A DNA stretch of 64,000 nucleotides. Source: DASSUW01 sp963844205. GTDB taxonomy: Bacteria > Actinomycetota > Thermoleophilia > Solirubrobacterales > Solirubrobacteraceae. The notes under the pieces were generated by a model. It had not been told where the DNA came from, searched no databases, and was given only the letters and a program-made list of their open reading frames with translations. Shown piece by piece: positions 1 to 8,389 of this stretch. Where the stretch lies: assembly GCA_963844205.1 (NCBI GenBank), contig CAWJNK010000001.1, forward strand, positions 1,612,001 to 1,676,000, given 5' to 3'. Position 1 is the first letter of the stretch. Every line of letters starts with the position of its first letter. Both the position numbers and the translations under genes were made by a program.

Positions 1-2
1 GC

Positions 3-1223
3 GCGGTCGACATCGACGTCCACGCGCGCGTCGTCCGAATCGGCGATGTCGTGCTGCACGAGGGCGACGCGATCGGAATCGACGGGTCCAGAGGCGCTAT
101 CACCCTCGACGACGTCCCGCTCGTCAGCCCGAAGGTGGACGAGCGGTTCGAGACCGTGCTGGGCTGGTGCGACGAGCTGCGCACGCTGGGCGTGCGCGCC
201 AACGCCGACACCCCCGAGGACGCACGCCGCGCGCGCGCCTTCGGCGCCGAGGGGATCGGCCTCTGCCGTACCGAGCACATGTTCATGGCCGCTGAGCGCC
301 AGCCCAAGATGCAGCGGATGATCATGGCCGACGACGAGGCCGCCCGCCGCGCCGCGCTCGACGAGCTGCAGCCGCTCCAGCAGGCCGACTTCGAAGGTCT
401 GCTCGCAGCCATGGCCGGGCTGCCGGTGACGATCCGCCTGCTCGACCCACCGCTGCACGAGTTCATGCCCGACCGCGTCGAGCTCGTAGAGCGCATCGCC
501 GAGGCGCGCGCCGACGGCGCCGATGCCACAGCGCTCGAGCGCAGCCTCGAGCGCGTGCAGTCGCTGGCGGAGGGCAACCCGATGCTCGGCACGCGCGGCG
601 TCCGCCTCGGCCTCGTCCACCCCGAGATCTACGAGATGCAGGTGCGCGCGATCTTCCGCGCCGCGGCGCTGGTCCGCGAGCGTGGCCACCAGCCCGCGCG
701 GCTGGAGATCATGGTCCCGCTCGTCGCGTACGTGGGTGAGCTCGAGCAGTGCCGCGCCCTGATCGAGCGCGTGGCCGCCGAGGAGGGATTCCCGCGCGAC
801 GGCTTCGAGATCGGGTCGATGATCGAGCTGCCGCGAGCCTGCCTGCGCGCCGGCGAGCTCGCGGCCGGCGCCGAGTTCTTCTCGTTCGGCACGAACGACC
901 TCACGCAGACCGCGATCGGGTTCTCGCGCGACGACATCGAGGCGAGGATCGTCCCGCAATACGTCGACGCCGGGATCCTCGATCGGTCGCCTTTCGGGAC
1001 GATCGATGCGCTCGGCGTCGGCGAGCTCGTCAGCATCGCGGTCGAGCGCGGCCGGGCGGCGCGTCCCGGCATCGAGCTCGGGATCTGCGGCGAGCACGGC
1101 GGCGACCCCGGCTCGATCCGCTTCTTCCACGCCACCCGGCTCGACTACGTGAGCTGCTCGCCCTACCGCGTGCCGATCGCCCGCGTGGCCGCCGCGCAGG
1201 CGGCGATCGATTCAGAGGAGTGA
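3..1223 (+). CDS. ppdK: Pyruvate, phosphate dikinase, C-terminal part (partial at window edge)
   Basis: The frame is open through the left edge, so only the last ~406 residues are seen; the family is usually ~870-900 aa. The visible part is the end of the swivelling phosphohistidine domain and the PEP-utilising TIM barrel. Family landmarks are present in order: GAEGIGLCRTEHMF, MLGTRGVRLG, FSFGTNDLTQ and the catalytic-cysteine loop GICGEHGGDPGS. The enzyme interconverts pyruvate + ATP + Pi and PEP + AMP + PPi. Its stop is followed directly by a flavoprotein gene whose ribosome-binding site (AGAGGAG, 1214-1220) lies inside the 3' end, so the two are probably co-transcribed. In this context it would link the pyruvate node to the fermentative genes downstream. 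Confidence 0.96.
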   Translation, partial: AVDIDVHARVVRIGDVVLHEGDAIGIDGSRGAITLDDVPLVSPKVDERFETVLGWCDELRTLGVRANADTPEDARRARAFGAEGIGLCRTEHMFMAAERQPKMQRMIMADDEAARRAALDELQPLQQADFEGLLAAMAGLPVTIRLLDPPLHEFMPDRVELVERIAEARADGADATALERSLERVQSLAEGNPMLGTRGVRLGLVHPEIYEMQVRAIFRAAALVRERGHQPARLEIMVPLVAYVGELEQCRALIERVAAEEGFPRDGFEIGSMIELPRACLRAGELAAGAEFFSFGTNDLTQTAIGFSRDDIEARIVPQYVDAGILDRSPFGTIDALGVGELVSIAVERGRAARPGIELGICGEHGGDPGSIRFFHATRLDYVSCSPYRVPIARVAAAQAAIDSEE

Positions 1224-1228
1224 TCTCG

Positions 1229-2491
1229 ATGCCCGCCAAGCCACAGGTCCTCGTCCTCGGCGGTGGGTTCGCCGCGCTGGAGAGCGCGTTCCTGCTCCGC
1301 ATGCGACTCGGCGAGAAGGTCGACATCCGCCTGGTCAGCGACCGCGACCACTTCGTCTTCCGCCCGAACAGCATCTACGTCCCGTTCGGGACCGATCCGG
1401 CGTCGCTGCTCGTCGACCTGCACAAGCCGCTTTCGCGCCGGCGCATCAACTTCGAGCGCGGCCGCGTCGCCGAGGTCGATCCCGACGCGCGCTTCGTCCA
1501 ACTCGACGACGGGCAGCGCTTCCGCTACGACAAGCTCATCGTCGCCACGGGCGCCGACACGCACGCCGCCGAGGTGCCGGGTCTCACCGAGCACGCGGCG
1601 ACGATCTGGACCACCGACTCGATGCTCGACGTCCGCCGGCGCTTCGCGGAGGTGCGCGATCGCGCGCTGCGGGGCGAGCACCAGCGGGTCCTCTTCCTCG
1701 TGCCGCCCAACAACAAGTGCTCCGGCCCCCTGTACGAGATCGTGTTCATGCTGGAGACCTGGCTGCGCCGCGCGGGCGCCCGCGAGCAGGTGGACATCAC
1801 CTGGTCGACCTACGAGGCGGGCTTCATCCAGGCGTTCGGTCCGCGGCTGCACGATCTCGTCACCGCGCAGTTCGCCGAGCGCGGGATCGACGGCCACACC
1901 GACGAGGTCGTGACCGAGATCCTGCCGGGCGAGGCACGCTACGCCGACGGCAGCACGCGTGGCTTCGACCAGCTGATCGCCTTCCCGCCGTACGTCGCCG
2001 CGGTGCGGTACCCGGCGCTGACGTCCGACGACCGCGGCTTCGTCGTTACCGAGCTCGAGACCCGGCTCGCGGCGGACCGCGACGATCTCTACGTCCCCGG
2101 CGACGCCGGCGACTTCCCGATCAAGCAGGCGTTCCTCGCCTTCCTACAGGCCGACACCGTCGCCGAGCACATCGCCGCCGACGTGACGGGTGCGCCGTTC
2201 CGCGCGCCGTTCGACCCGGTGAGCATGTGCATCATGGAGATGTTCGACACGGCGACCTTCGCGAAGGTGCCGGTCGAGCTCACCGGCGACCCGTCGCGCC
2301 CGGTGCGCGTGCGCCCGGACGCCGACGGCGCCTACCGCGTCGGCACCTCGCCGATCTGGCGGCTCGGCAAGAAGACGCTCGGGTTCACCGTCCCGGCGCG
2401 CTTCGCGGCCGGCGACCCGTTCCATGCCGGCCGCGTGTGGGAGGTCATGGACGTCGGCCTCAAGGCGATGTCCGGCGTGCTCGCCGACTGA
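1229..2491 (+). CDS. Sulfide:quinone oxidoreductase-like FAD/NAD(P)-dependent oxidoreductase
   Basis: A 420-aa pyridine nucleotide-disulfide-type flavoprotein. The N-terminus has the dinucleotide-binding stretch VLVLGGGFAALESAFLL, with VATGAD near residue 108 and an FAD-contact motif VPGDAGDFPIKQ near the C-terminus. Two cysteines sit where SQR-type enzymes carry redox cysteines: Cys164 (NNKCSGPLYE) and Cys334 (SMCIMEMF). The ATG at 1229 was chosen for the AGAGGAG site 8 bases upstream. The likely role is electron transfer from sulfide or another small reductant to the membrane quinone pool. It is the only one of three SQR-like paralogues here that keeps two cysteines. The substrate is not proven. 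Confidence 0.8.
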   Translation: MPAKPQVLVLGGGFAALESAFLLRMRLGEKVDIRLVSDRDHFVFRPNSIYVPFGTDPASLLVDLHKPLSRRRINFERGRVAEVDPDARFVQLDDGQRFRYDKLIVATGADTHAAEVPGLTEHAATIWTTDSMLDVRRRFAEVRDRALRGEHQRVLFLVPPNNKCSGPLYEIVFMLETWLRRAGAREQVDITWSTYEAGFIQAFGPRLHDLVTAQFAERGIDGHTDEVVTEILPGEARYADGSTRGFDQLIAFPPYVAAVRYPALTSDDRGFVVTELETRLAADRDDLYVPGDAGDFPIKQAFLAFLQADTVAEHIAADVTGAPFRAPFDPVSMCIMEMFDTATFAKVPVELTGDPSRPVRVRPDADGAYRVGTSPIWRLGKKTLGFTVPARFAAGDPFHAGRVWEVMDVGLKAMSGVLAD

Positions 2492-2501
2492 GGACGTGCC
2501 T

Positions 2502-2513
2502 CCGTAGTCGTCC
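2502..2513. promoter_or_regulatory. Recurrent island motif, site a
   Basis: CCGTAGTCGTCC, a variant of the recurrent GNGAACTACKG element, lies 77 bp upstream of the start at 2590 in the gap after the SQR-like gene. Proposed regulator-binding site by recurrence only. Confidence 0.4.
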
Positions 2514-2589
2514 GAACCCCGCCGTCGTGCAGATATCGGATGTGCCCACGCGCGGCGCGCGGAACACTTATCCGTGGAAAGGAGATGCC

Positions 2590-2957
2590 ATGTCGACCCA
2601 GACGATCGAGCGCCCGGTCCAGCGGCCTCCCGTCGACTTGCAGGCGCTCTTCCCCGGCAAGTACCTCAGTGTGACGAGCTTCAAGCGCGACGGCACCCGC
2701 GTTGCCACGCCGGTGTGGTTCGTGTCCGACGGCGGCCGGCTGTTCGCACTGACCGGCGCGCTCGCGAAGGTCCGGCGCATCCGCCGCAACCCGCGCGTCT
2801 GGAGCGCGTGCAGAAGCTGCTGATCGGGCGCTACAAACTCTCGTACCGCCTGGTCATGCTGATCTACCGGCTCGGACGCCGCCTCCGCGGCCGGCGCAGC
2901 GTCGCCGACGGCGCCGCGCTCGCGATCACGGTCGGTGCGACTCCGCCCGCGACCTGA
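2590..2957 (+). pseudogene. PPOX-class (flavin/F420) oxidoreductase, internally deleted and frameshifted
   Basis: The ATG at 2590 has a good GGAG site (2580-2583) and opens a split-barrel protein: GKYLSVTSFKRDGTRVATP and VRRIRRNPRV are typical of the N-terminal half of PPOX-class F420/FMN-dependent enzymes. That frame stops at 2823 after 77 codons. The family's C-terminal helix appears in another frame from about 2806 (ERVQKLLIGRYKLSYRL, then YRLGRRLRGR) and ends at 2957. The two parts abut, and from family knowledge roughly 30-40 central codons plus the reading frame are missing. The product is unlikely to be functional. The end overlaps the tail-to-tail SRPBCC remnant on the other strand. 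Confidence 0.75.
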
Positions 2958-3479
2958 TCCCGTTGAGCATCGCTCCTGCCTGGATGAGGTCGCCGATCGC
3001 GAACCCGGCTGCAACGAGGAACCGGATGACTGGAGCGGGACCTACGGGCGTGTAGCTGGGAGCGGATGTGTGCGCGAGAGCATCACCAGTGCCCGGTCCC
3101 TCGCCGTGAAGTAGGAGACGATCCCGTCGGGGCTGTCCGGCACGTGGTCGCCGGGCGCGAGATCCTGGAGCTCCGGGACGATCCGGTCCGCGCTCGGGGT
3201 GCGGATCCCGAACAGGAGCCGGTCCATCCACGACGGGATGTACCACCCGGCGCGATGCGTCGGGTACCCCATCTGGACCAGCCACGGCCACACGGCATCC
3301 CTCGATGCGCGGATCGTCGTCGCGCGCGTCGCCTGCCACATCGGCTCCGGGACGAGCTCGTCCCCGGGCAGAGTGTCGCGCCGTTCTCGAGGCGTCGCGT
3401 GCGTTCCGCGCGCCCATCGCTCGAATGCCCAGCAGCCGGCCGCGCCGAGCACGAGCGCCGTGCTCCGTCCTCGCCTCAT
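2926..3479 (-). pseudogene. SRPBCC-family protein, internally deleted and frameshifted
   Basis: The ATG at 3479 starts an N-terminal hydrophobic helix (ALVLGAAGCWAFERW) followed by SRPBCC-type sequence: ATTIRASRDAVWPWLVQMG, GWYIPSWMDRL, then PELQDLAPGDHVP. This frame ends at 3042 shortly after ARDRALVMLSRTHPL. The usual C-terminus (a hydrophobic helix and GAMLNGIRSRAE) is in another frame ending at 2926. The strand between THPL and TPVGPAPVIRF, normally several tens of residues with the ligand-cavity strands, is absent. Function in the family is lipid/hydrophobic ligand binding or is unknown. Like the neighbouring PPOX gene, start and end are kept while the middle is lost. Confidence 0.65.
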
Positions 3480-3490
3480 GCTTTCCGTTC

Positions 3491-4228
3491 TCAGTGTGGT
3501 GGCAGGAACAGCTCGGTGTCGTAGTTGTGGACCACGGCGCCGACGTGCAGGCCGACGTGCGCGATGGGCGCACCGACGGGGTTCAGCGTCGCGAGCGTAG
3601 GCACGCTCCAGACCAGGTCGCCGGTGACCGGCTTGCGCAGCTTGTCGGACCGGAAGTCGCTGTAGCCGGCGTGGTAGACGGCGGTCATCGCCAGCGACGC
3701 CACCATCGCCACGGCCCCCACGGCGATGAGTCCGCCGGTCCGCCGACGCAGCGGGCTGTCGCGCAGCGCTGCGAAGACGAGCAGGATGGGGAACGCCGAC
3801 AGAAGCAAGCCGTCGGCCGCGCCGTAGACGACGCCGCGCCAGGCGATGGCGGCGACGAACTCGATGCCGCCGGGGTGGTCGGCTCCGCCTTCGGCCCGGG
3901 TTGCGATGAACGCGCTCATCGCCGCGAACACGACGCCGAGCCCGACGGCGAGCCGCCACCGTCTCGCCAGCATCTCGCGCAGCGGCTGGCGGGTGTCTCG
4001 CGCCCAGGCCACGAACAGGGCGACGACCGCGGCTGCGTACAGCGCGTAGTAGAGGTCGCGCCGAAGCCCGAGCTGGTCGGCCGCGACGAACGGGACGAGG
4101 AACGCGCCGGCCATGCCGCCCACGAGCCACGCGACGTGGCGCCGGGCGCTGACCGGTGGGTCGGCCCGCGACGTCGTTCCGCGCCGCGGATGGACTGCTG
4201 GCTTGGCCTCTGTTGCTGATGAGACCAT
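3491..4228 (-). CDS. Multi-pass membrane protein of unknown function
   Basis: A 245-aa protein with about six hydrophobic segments, for example VAWLVGGMAGAFLVPFVAA, LYAAAVVALFVAW and GLIAVGAVAMVASLAM. The ATG at 4228 was chosen over upstream codons because GAGGTAG lies a few bases before it and because the preceding gene on this strand ends at 4236, giving a tight 7-base gap. A segment IAWRGVVYGAADGLLLS recalls the helix of CPBP intramembrane proteases, but the paired glutamates of that family are not visible, so the assignment is not made. It ends 11 bases before the SRPBCC remnant start, so the three minus-strand genes form one apparent transcription unit. Confidence 0.6.
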   Translation of the reverse strand: MVSSATEAKPAVHPRRGTTSRADPPVSARRHVAWLVGGMAGAFLVPFVAADQLGLRRDLYYALYAAAVVALFVAWARDTRQPLREMLARRWRLAVGLGVVFAAMSAFIATRAEGGADHPGGIEFVAAIAWRGVVYGAADGLLLSAFPILLVFAALRDSPLRRRTGGLIAVGAVAMVASLAMTAVYHAGYSDFRSDKLRKPVTGDLVWSVPTLATLNPVGAPIAHVGLHVGAVVHNYDTELFLPPH

Positions 4229-4235
4229 CGCTACC

Positions 4236-5610
4236 TCACTTGGTCCACGCGACCGGCTGGTAGCCGGCCGACGGGGTTCCCTGGCTCCACACCACGAGCA
4301 CGCGGCCAGAGCCCGGATCGATCGCGACCTTCGCAAAGCGCAGCGGCCTCTCGGTGGCGAGGTCCGTGCTGATCTGCACCGCTCCGGCGGCGTCCACCTC
4401 GGTCACGCCGGGCCCGTCGACACCCCACCAGACCACGGCGTACGAGCCGTCCCGCCCGCGCGCGACGTCCTCGAGCGCCACGTCCGTGGTGGCGGGCCAG
4501 AGGGTGACCGGCGCCGTCAGCTCGACCGCGTCGGCGGTGGCCGCGAGCGTCGCGGCCATCGGGCCGGCGTGGCCGCCCGCAAGCGCCGGCCAGGCCGCGT
4601 GCAGGCGCCCGTCGCCGGTTGGGAAGGTGAGCACCCGCGGCAGGTCGGTGACATGGCTGGTCTCGAAATCCGGCGTGAACATGAAGTCGCCGGCCACGGC
4701 GGAGCGCCAGACGCCGTTCGCGTTCCGGACGTGGACGGCCGTGTAAACCCGCACGCCCGCCATGCTCCGCGCCGTCTGCAGCACGCCGACGGCGAACTGC
4801 CGGCCGTCGGCGGCCGAGGCGTCGATCGCGTCGACGCCCCAGGTGACCGCGTGGATCGTGGTGGCGGCGAACTCGATTCCGCCCCAGCTCCCGCTCGCGC
4901 GGCGCACCCGCGCCTGGATGCCGTGTGGGCGCTGCCAGGCGAGCAGGCCGCGCCCGTCGTCGGCGATCGAGAGGATCGGGCTATGCCCTAAGCGGCCCGA
5001 TCCGGCGCGAGGTGCCGAAGCGGCCGTTCGGATGCATCGTCGTCGCCCAGACGCCGCTGGTCTCGCGTGACGTCGACCGCACCCAGACGACGACGAGGTC
5101 GCCGTCCGGCGTGGCCGCCACGCGCGGCTGCGACAGGGTCGCGGGGGTTCCCTCCGGATCGATCCGCCGGGGCGGCCCGACGGCGAGCGTGTGCACCTGC
5201 CGGATCGAGCCCGACGCCGTGTCGATGATGAGAAGCTTGATCACGGACCGGGTGTGCTTGCGGCCGACCGGCACCTGGCGGTGGATCGCGAACGCAGCCC
5301 GGCGACCCGTGACCGCGAGATCGTGCTCGAGGACGGATCCGTGCAGTGTCACCGGCGGGCGCCAGTTGCCGCCGCGATCCATGACGGCGAAGCGGTGTCG
5401 GAGCACGCCCTCGCCGGGCTGGCCGACGAACGTTCGCCATGAGGCGACCGCACGACCCGAACCGTCGAACGCCAGGCCGACCGGCATCGGATCGATGGTG
5501 CGCTGTCCCGTCAACGGAACCGGCGCCGCGACTGCAGGCGTCGCCAGTACCACCACCGCGACCAGAGCCGCGCCGGCCGACCGCCGGATCACTGAAGGTC
5601 TGACCGCCAT
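4236..5610 (-). pseudogene. Secreted repeat-type (propeller-like) protein with a frameshift
   Basis: The ATG at 5610 follows GAGG and encodes a clear signal peptide (SAGAALVAVVVLATPAVAAP). The exported part has repeated blade-like units: GLAFDGSGRAVASW, RVAATPDGDLVVVW, SIADDGRGLLAWQ and VAIDPGSGRVLVVW, typical of secreted beta-propeller-like proteins of unknown function. The first frame stops at 4981 (RRIGPLRA*), while homologous repeat sequence continues in another frame as SPILSIADDGRGLLAW down to 4236. The shift lies within ~15 bases of 4985. Without the shift the protein would be ~457 aa. One small indel, natural or artefactual, explains it. Confidence 0.6.
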
Positions 5611-5718
5611 GTCGCACCTCGCCTTCTTGCTCGACGGCACGGATAGCCCGCACGCGCGGAATTCGAGCGTCGCACCGCGCACGCGCCCGGACAACCGTGC
5701 GGATCCCAGAGCGCAGAT

Positions 5719-5730
5719 CCGTAGTTCGCG
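5719..5730. promoter_or_regulatory. Recurrent island motif, site b
   Basis: CCGTAGTTCGCG (reverse complement CGCGAACTACGG) lies in the divergent 5611-5807 gap, 78 bp before the start at 5808 and 109 bp from the minus-strand start at 5610. A good match to the consensus core. Confidence 0.5.
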
Positions 5731-5807
5731 GCAGTTCGCTTGCGGCGTCACACAGATGTGCCACGGCGGCAGCCGCGCGAGCATGGGGACGGAAAGAAGG
5801 TGGATCA

Positions 5808-6107
5808 ATGTCAACCACTTCCGAGCACGGTCCAATCGCGACGCCGGAGCCGCGGGGACGGCGTCTGCGTCTACTCGCCACTGACACGTGGCCGTCGCTG
5901 GCCATCGCCGTGATCTGGCTCGTCCTGCTCTTCGACGCGCTGTTCGGACCGGACATCGTGGTGAGCAACCCGAGCGGCTTCACGCGCCTGCCGTCGGCCG
6001 TCGTCGTCGCGTTCTTCGCCTACCTCGCCACGCTGGCGGTCGCCAAGTACGGCTTCGGTCCCGCGCGAGAGCGACCGTTCGACGATCGCCGGACGAGCAC
6101 CTCGTAG
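5808..6107 (+). CDS. Small membrane protein, unknown function
   Basis: A 99-aa protein with two hydrophobic helices (WPSLAIAVIWLVLLFDALFG and AVVVAFFAYLATLAVAKYGF) and short basic ends. The start at 5808 is favoured by AAGAAGG about 10 bases upstream; an earlier in-frame codon would add low-complexity sequence and swallow the motif-bearing promoter region. It is convergent with the acetyltransferase and overlaps its 3' end by 88 bases. No family recognised. It sits downstream of site b, so it may belong to the shared regulon. Confidence 0.6.
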   Translation: MSTTSEHGPIATPEPRGRRLRLLATDTWPSLAIAVIWLVLLFDALFGPDIVVSNPSGFTRLPSAVVVAFFAYLATLAVAKYGFGPARERPFDDRRTSTS

Positions 6108-6559
6108 TGCGGCGACGTGGCGCGCTCGTCCGTCACGAACCCGCACGCCTCGAAGCAGCGCAGCGACGCTGTGTTGTCGCGGTCGATGACGGCGAGCAGA
6201 GCGTTGCCCGTGACGTGCGGTTCGTCGAGCGCGGCGAGCAAGGTCGCACGCCCGAATCCCCGACGCCGCCGGCCAGGGTGCACGAGCAGCGAAACCGAGC
6301 GCATTCCGTCGCCGGCGCAGCCCGCCGGCACCGATTGGAACACCGCGACGAGGCGGCCCTTGACATCGAGACCGACGAGCGTCACGGCGCCCGGCAGCTC
6401 GGCACACGCGAGCAGGTCCTCAATCCGCACGTAGTCCTCGGACGCGATGTTCCAGCGCCGCAGCAGCGGCGCGTCCGCGGCCGTCAGGGGGCGCGCCCGG
6501 ACGGGCGGGAGGCGGTGCTCAGCCCGGATGGACCTTGCCCGTTCCTGAGCGACGGTCAT
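6020..6559 (-). CDS. GNAT family N-acetyltransferase
   Basis: A 179-aa single-domain acetyltransferase. The acetyl-CoA pyrophosphate loop is visible as VHPGRRRRGFGRATL (the R/QxxGxG/A motif), preceded by SVSLLV (beta-4) and followed by AVIDRDNTASLRCFEACGF (alpha-4/beta-6 region). ATG 6559 gives the expected N-terminus (MTVAQERARS) before beta-1 VRARPLTAADAPLLRRW. The acceptor is unknown. It is convergent with the small membrane protein. Confidence 0.75.
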   Translation of the reverse strand: MTVAQERARSIRAEHRLPPVRARPLTAADAPLLRRWNIASEDYVRIEDLLACAELPGAVTLVGLDVKGRLVAVFQSVPAGCAGDGMRSVSLLVHPGRRRRGFGRATLLAALDEPHVTGNALLAVIDRDNTASLRCFEACGFVTDERATSPHYEVLVRRSSNGRSRAGPKPYLATASVAR

Positions 6560-6672
6560 GGACCCAGGTTCCTGCGTCTGATCCGCGGCGCCATCGGGGG
6601 ACCACACGGTTCGGCGCTTCGGGAATGCCGCGGCTCGTGAGGCAGCGTCTGTGTCTCGCGCGGAGTGCGGTT

Positions 6673-6684
6673 CAGTAGTTCATG
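6673..6684. promoter_or_regulatory. Recurrent island motif, site c
   Basis: CAGTAGTTCATG (reverse complement CATGAACTACTG) lies 92 bp before the start at 6776, in the gap after the divergent acetyltransferase. Confidence 0.4.
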
Positions 6685-6775
6685 GCGCCCACGACGAGGA
6701 GGTTCGACGGATGGCGGCTGCCGCGCCGAACGGCACGCTCGTCTCAACCCCCAACCTCCACCAAGGAGCGCCGCG

Positions 6776-7042
6776 ATGTCCGCCACCATGTCCCCGCCCG
6801 TCACCATCGACACACCGCCCGAGACCGCGGTGGCGACTCCCCGGCCTGTTTCCGCTCCGGCGCGGCTCCGCGCCGAGCCGACCGCCCCGGCGTCGTCGAC
6901 CGGCCGGGTCCGCGAGGGGCTGTTCTTCGCCACGTGGGCCCCGGCTCTGGTCGTCGCGGGTGCGGCCGCCGCAGTCATGCTCGTCCTCGGGGCGCCGATC
7001 GGGATGGCCCTCGCGCGGTACGAAGGGCGTCGGTACCGCTAG
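6776..7042 (+). CDS. Small single-pass membrane protein, unknown function
   Basis: An 88-aa protein with a proline/alanine-rich N-terminal half and one strong membrane helix (ATWAPALVVAGAAAAVMLVL) near the C-terminus, ending in basic residues. AAGGAG (6763-6768) fixes the ATG at 6776. A perfect 15-bp-stem hairpin follows 12 bases after the stop. Not recognised as a known family; it lies immediately upstream of the flavoprotein-phosphoketolase-acetate kinase operon. Confidence 0.55.
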   Translation: MSATMSPPVTIDTPPETAVATPRPVSAPARLRAEPTAPASSTGRVREGLFFATWAPALVVAGAAAAVMLVLGAPIGMALARYEGRRYR

Positions 7043-7053
7043 CAATGGCCGCG

Positions 7054-7086
7054 GGTCGTGACTGCGGGAAACCCGCAGTCACGACC
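7054..7086. terminator. Perfect 15-bp inverted repeat (hairpin), possible terminator or operator
   Basis: Arms 7054-7068 (GGTCGTGACTGCGGG) and 7072-7086 are exact reverse complements around an AAA loop. It starts 12 bases after one stop codon and ends 50 bases before the next start, so a factor-independent terminator is likely, though no T-run follows. The centre TGCGGGAAACCCGCA also resembles sites upstream of the GAF-kinase at 45.7 kb, so an operator role is possible. Confidence 0.6.
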
Positions 7087-7135
7087 GCAGTATCGGCCGT
7101 TCCCTTCGCAGCGGCGCAGTGGCAGTCTGTGTGCC

Positions 7136-8389
7136 ATGGACATCGTCATCGCCGGCGGGGGCGTCGCAGGGCTCGAGGCGCTGCTCGCCCTCCGCGCCAT
7201 GGCGCGCAACCACGTGCGCCTCACCCTCATCGCGCCGGACCCCGACTTCTCGTACCGGCCGCTCGCCGTTGCCGAGCCGTTCGGCCTCGGCCACGCCCAC
7301 CGCGTCCCGCTCCAGCGCTTCGCAGCGGACGCCGACGCCGGGCTGGTCATCGACGCTGTCGTCGGCGTCGACGACGAGGCCCGCGAGGTTCACCTGCGCG
7401 ACGGTGGATCGCGGCCGTTCGAGGAACTGATCGTCGCGCCGGGCGGGCGCGCCGTGGCGGGAGTGAAGGGCGCCACGACCTGGTGGCCTGGCGGCGACGC
7501 CGAGCCTTACGGCGGGCTGCTGCGCGACATCGACGAGGGCTACGCAAAGCGGATCGCGATCGTGATCCCGCCCGGGGCGGTATGGCCGCTGCCGGCCTAC
7601 GAGCTCGCGCTCATGACCGCCGGCGAGGCCCAGGCCATGGGCCAGACCGATGTCAAGATCACCGTCGTCACGCCCGAGCGCGAGCCGCTGACGCTGTTCG
7701 GCGAGCACGCCTCCCGGGCGCTCGCCGAGGAGCTGGCCTGGGCCGGCGTCGAGCTCGAGACCGGCGCAGTAGCGCGCGCCGACGCCGGCGGTCTGGCGCT
7801 CGAGCCTGCCGGCGATCGCCTCGACGTCCAGCGAGTCTTCGCGATCCCGCGGATCGTCGGGCCGGCGCTCGACGGCCTGGCGTGCGACGAGGAGGGCTTC
7901 ATCCTCACCCGGGAGGACGGCCGCGTGCGTGGCGCGCAACACACGTGGGCCGCGGGCGACGGCATCGCGTCGCCGGTCAAGTTCGGCGGCCTGGCCACAC
8001 ATCAGGCGCGGCTGGCCGCAGCCGGTGTGGCCAAGCTCGCGGGTGTGACGGTGGTCGACCCGGGCGAGCCGGTGCTCCACGGGCGTCTCCTGGTCGGACA
8101 GCGCACTCGCCGGCTGCGCGGCCGCGGCGACGCCGAGGGCGCCCCGCTCTGGTGGCCGCACGGCAAGGTCGCCGGCGAGTTCCTGCCGCGTTGGCTGGCC
8201 GAGAACGGCGTGGTCACGCCGGGCAGCGTGCCGCCGCCGGACGATGAGGGCATCACCGTGCAGCGCTCGATGCGCGCCCTCCGCGCGCCCGAGCACCAGT
8301 ACCTGTTCGAGCTCGGCCGCGAGTACCGGACGGACGACCCGGCGATCGCCGCGCTCGGCCGGCGGATGCGCGAGATGAAGTCGCGATGA
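7136..8389 (+). CDS. NAD(P)/FAD-dependent oxidoreductase (SQR-like fold)
   Basis: A 417-aa flavoprotein starting with a Rossmann motif (DIVIAGGGVAGLEALLAL). It has YRPLAVAEPFGLG, a motif shared with the paralogue at 15981-17177, and a C-terminal FAD motif AAGDGIASPVKFGG. Only one cysteine is seen (GLACDEEGF), so the redox disulfide of true sulfide:quinone reductases is missing; the electron donor is unknown. ATG 7136 has no strong Shine-Dalgarno site. The gene overlaps the phosphoketolase by four bases (ATGA), so the two are translationally coupled. A role in disposing of reducing equivalents during acetyl-phosphate metabolism is a guess from the neighbours. Confidence 0.8.
   Translation: MDIVIAGGGVAGLEALLALRAMARNHVRLTLIAPDPDFSYRPLAVAEPFGLGHAHRVPLQRFAADADAGLVIDAVVGVDDEAREVHLRDGGSRPFEELIVAPGGRAVAGVKGATTWWPGGDAEPYGGLLRDIDEGYAKRIAIVIPPGAVWPLPAYELALMTAGEAQAMGQTDVKITVVTPEREPLTLFGEHASRALAEELAWAGVELETGAVARADAGGLALEPAGDRLDVQRVFAIPRIVGPALDGLACDEEGFILTREDGRVRGAQHTWAAGDGIASPVKFGGLATHQARLAAAGVAKLAGVTVVDPGEPVLHGRLLVGQRTRRLRGRGDAEGAPLWWPHGKVAGEFLPRWLAENGVVTPGSVPPPDDEGITVQRSMRALRAPEHQYLFELGREYRTDDPAIAALGRRMREMKSR

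Noticed and set aside
7136..8389. True sulfide:quinone oxidoreductase
   Set aside because: Only one cysteine is present; the redox disulfide needed for sulfide oxidation is missing.
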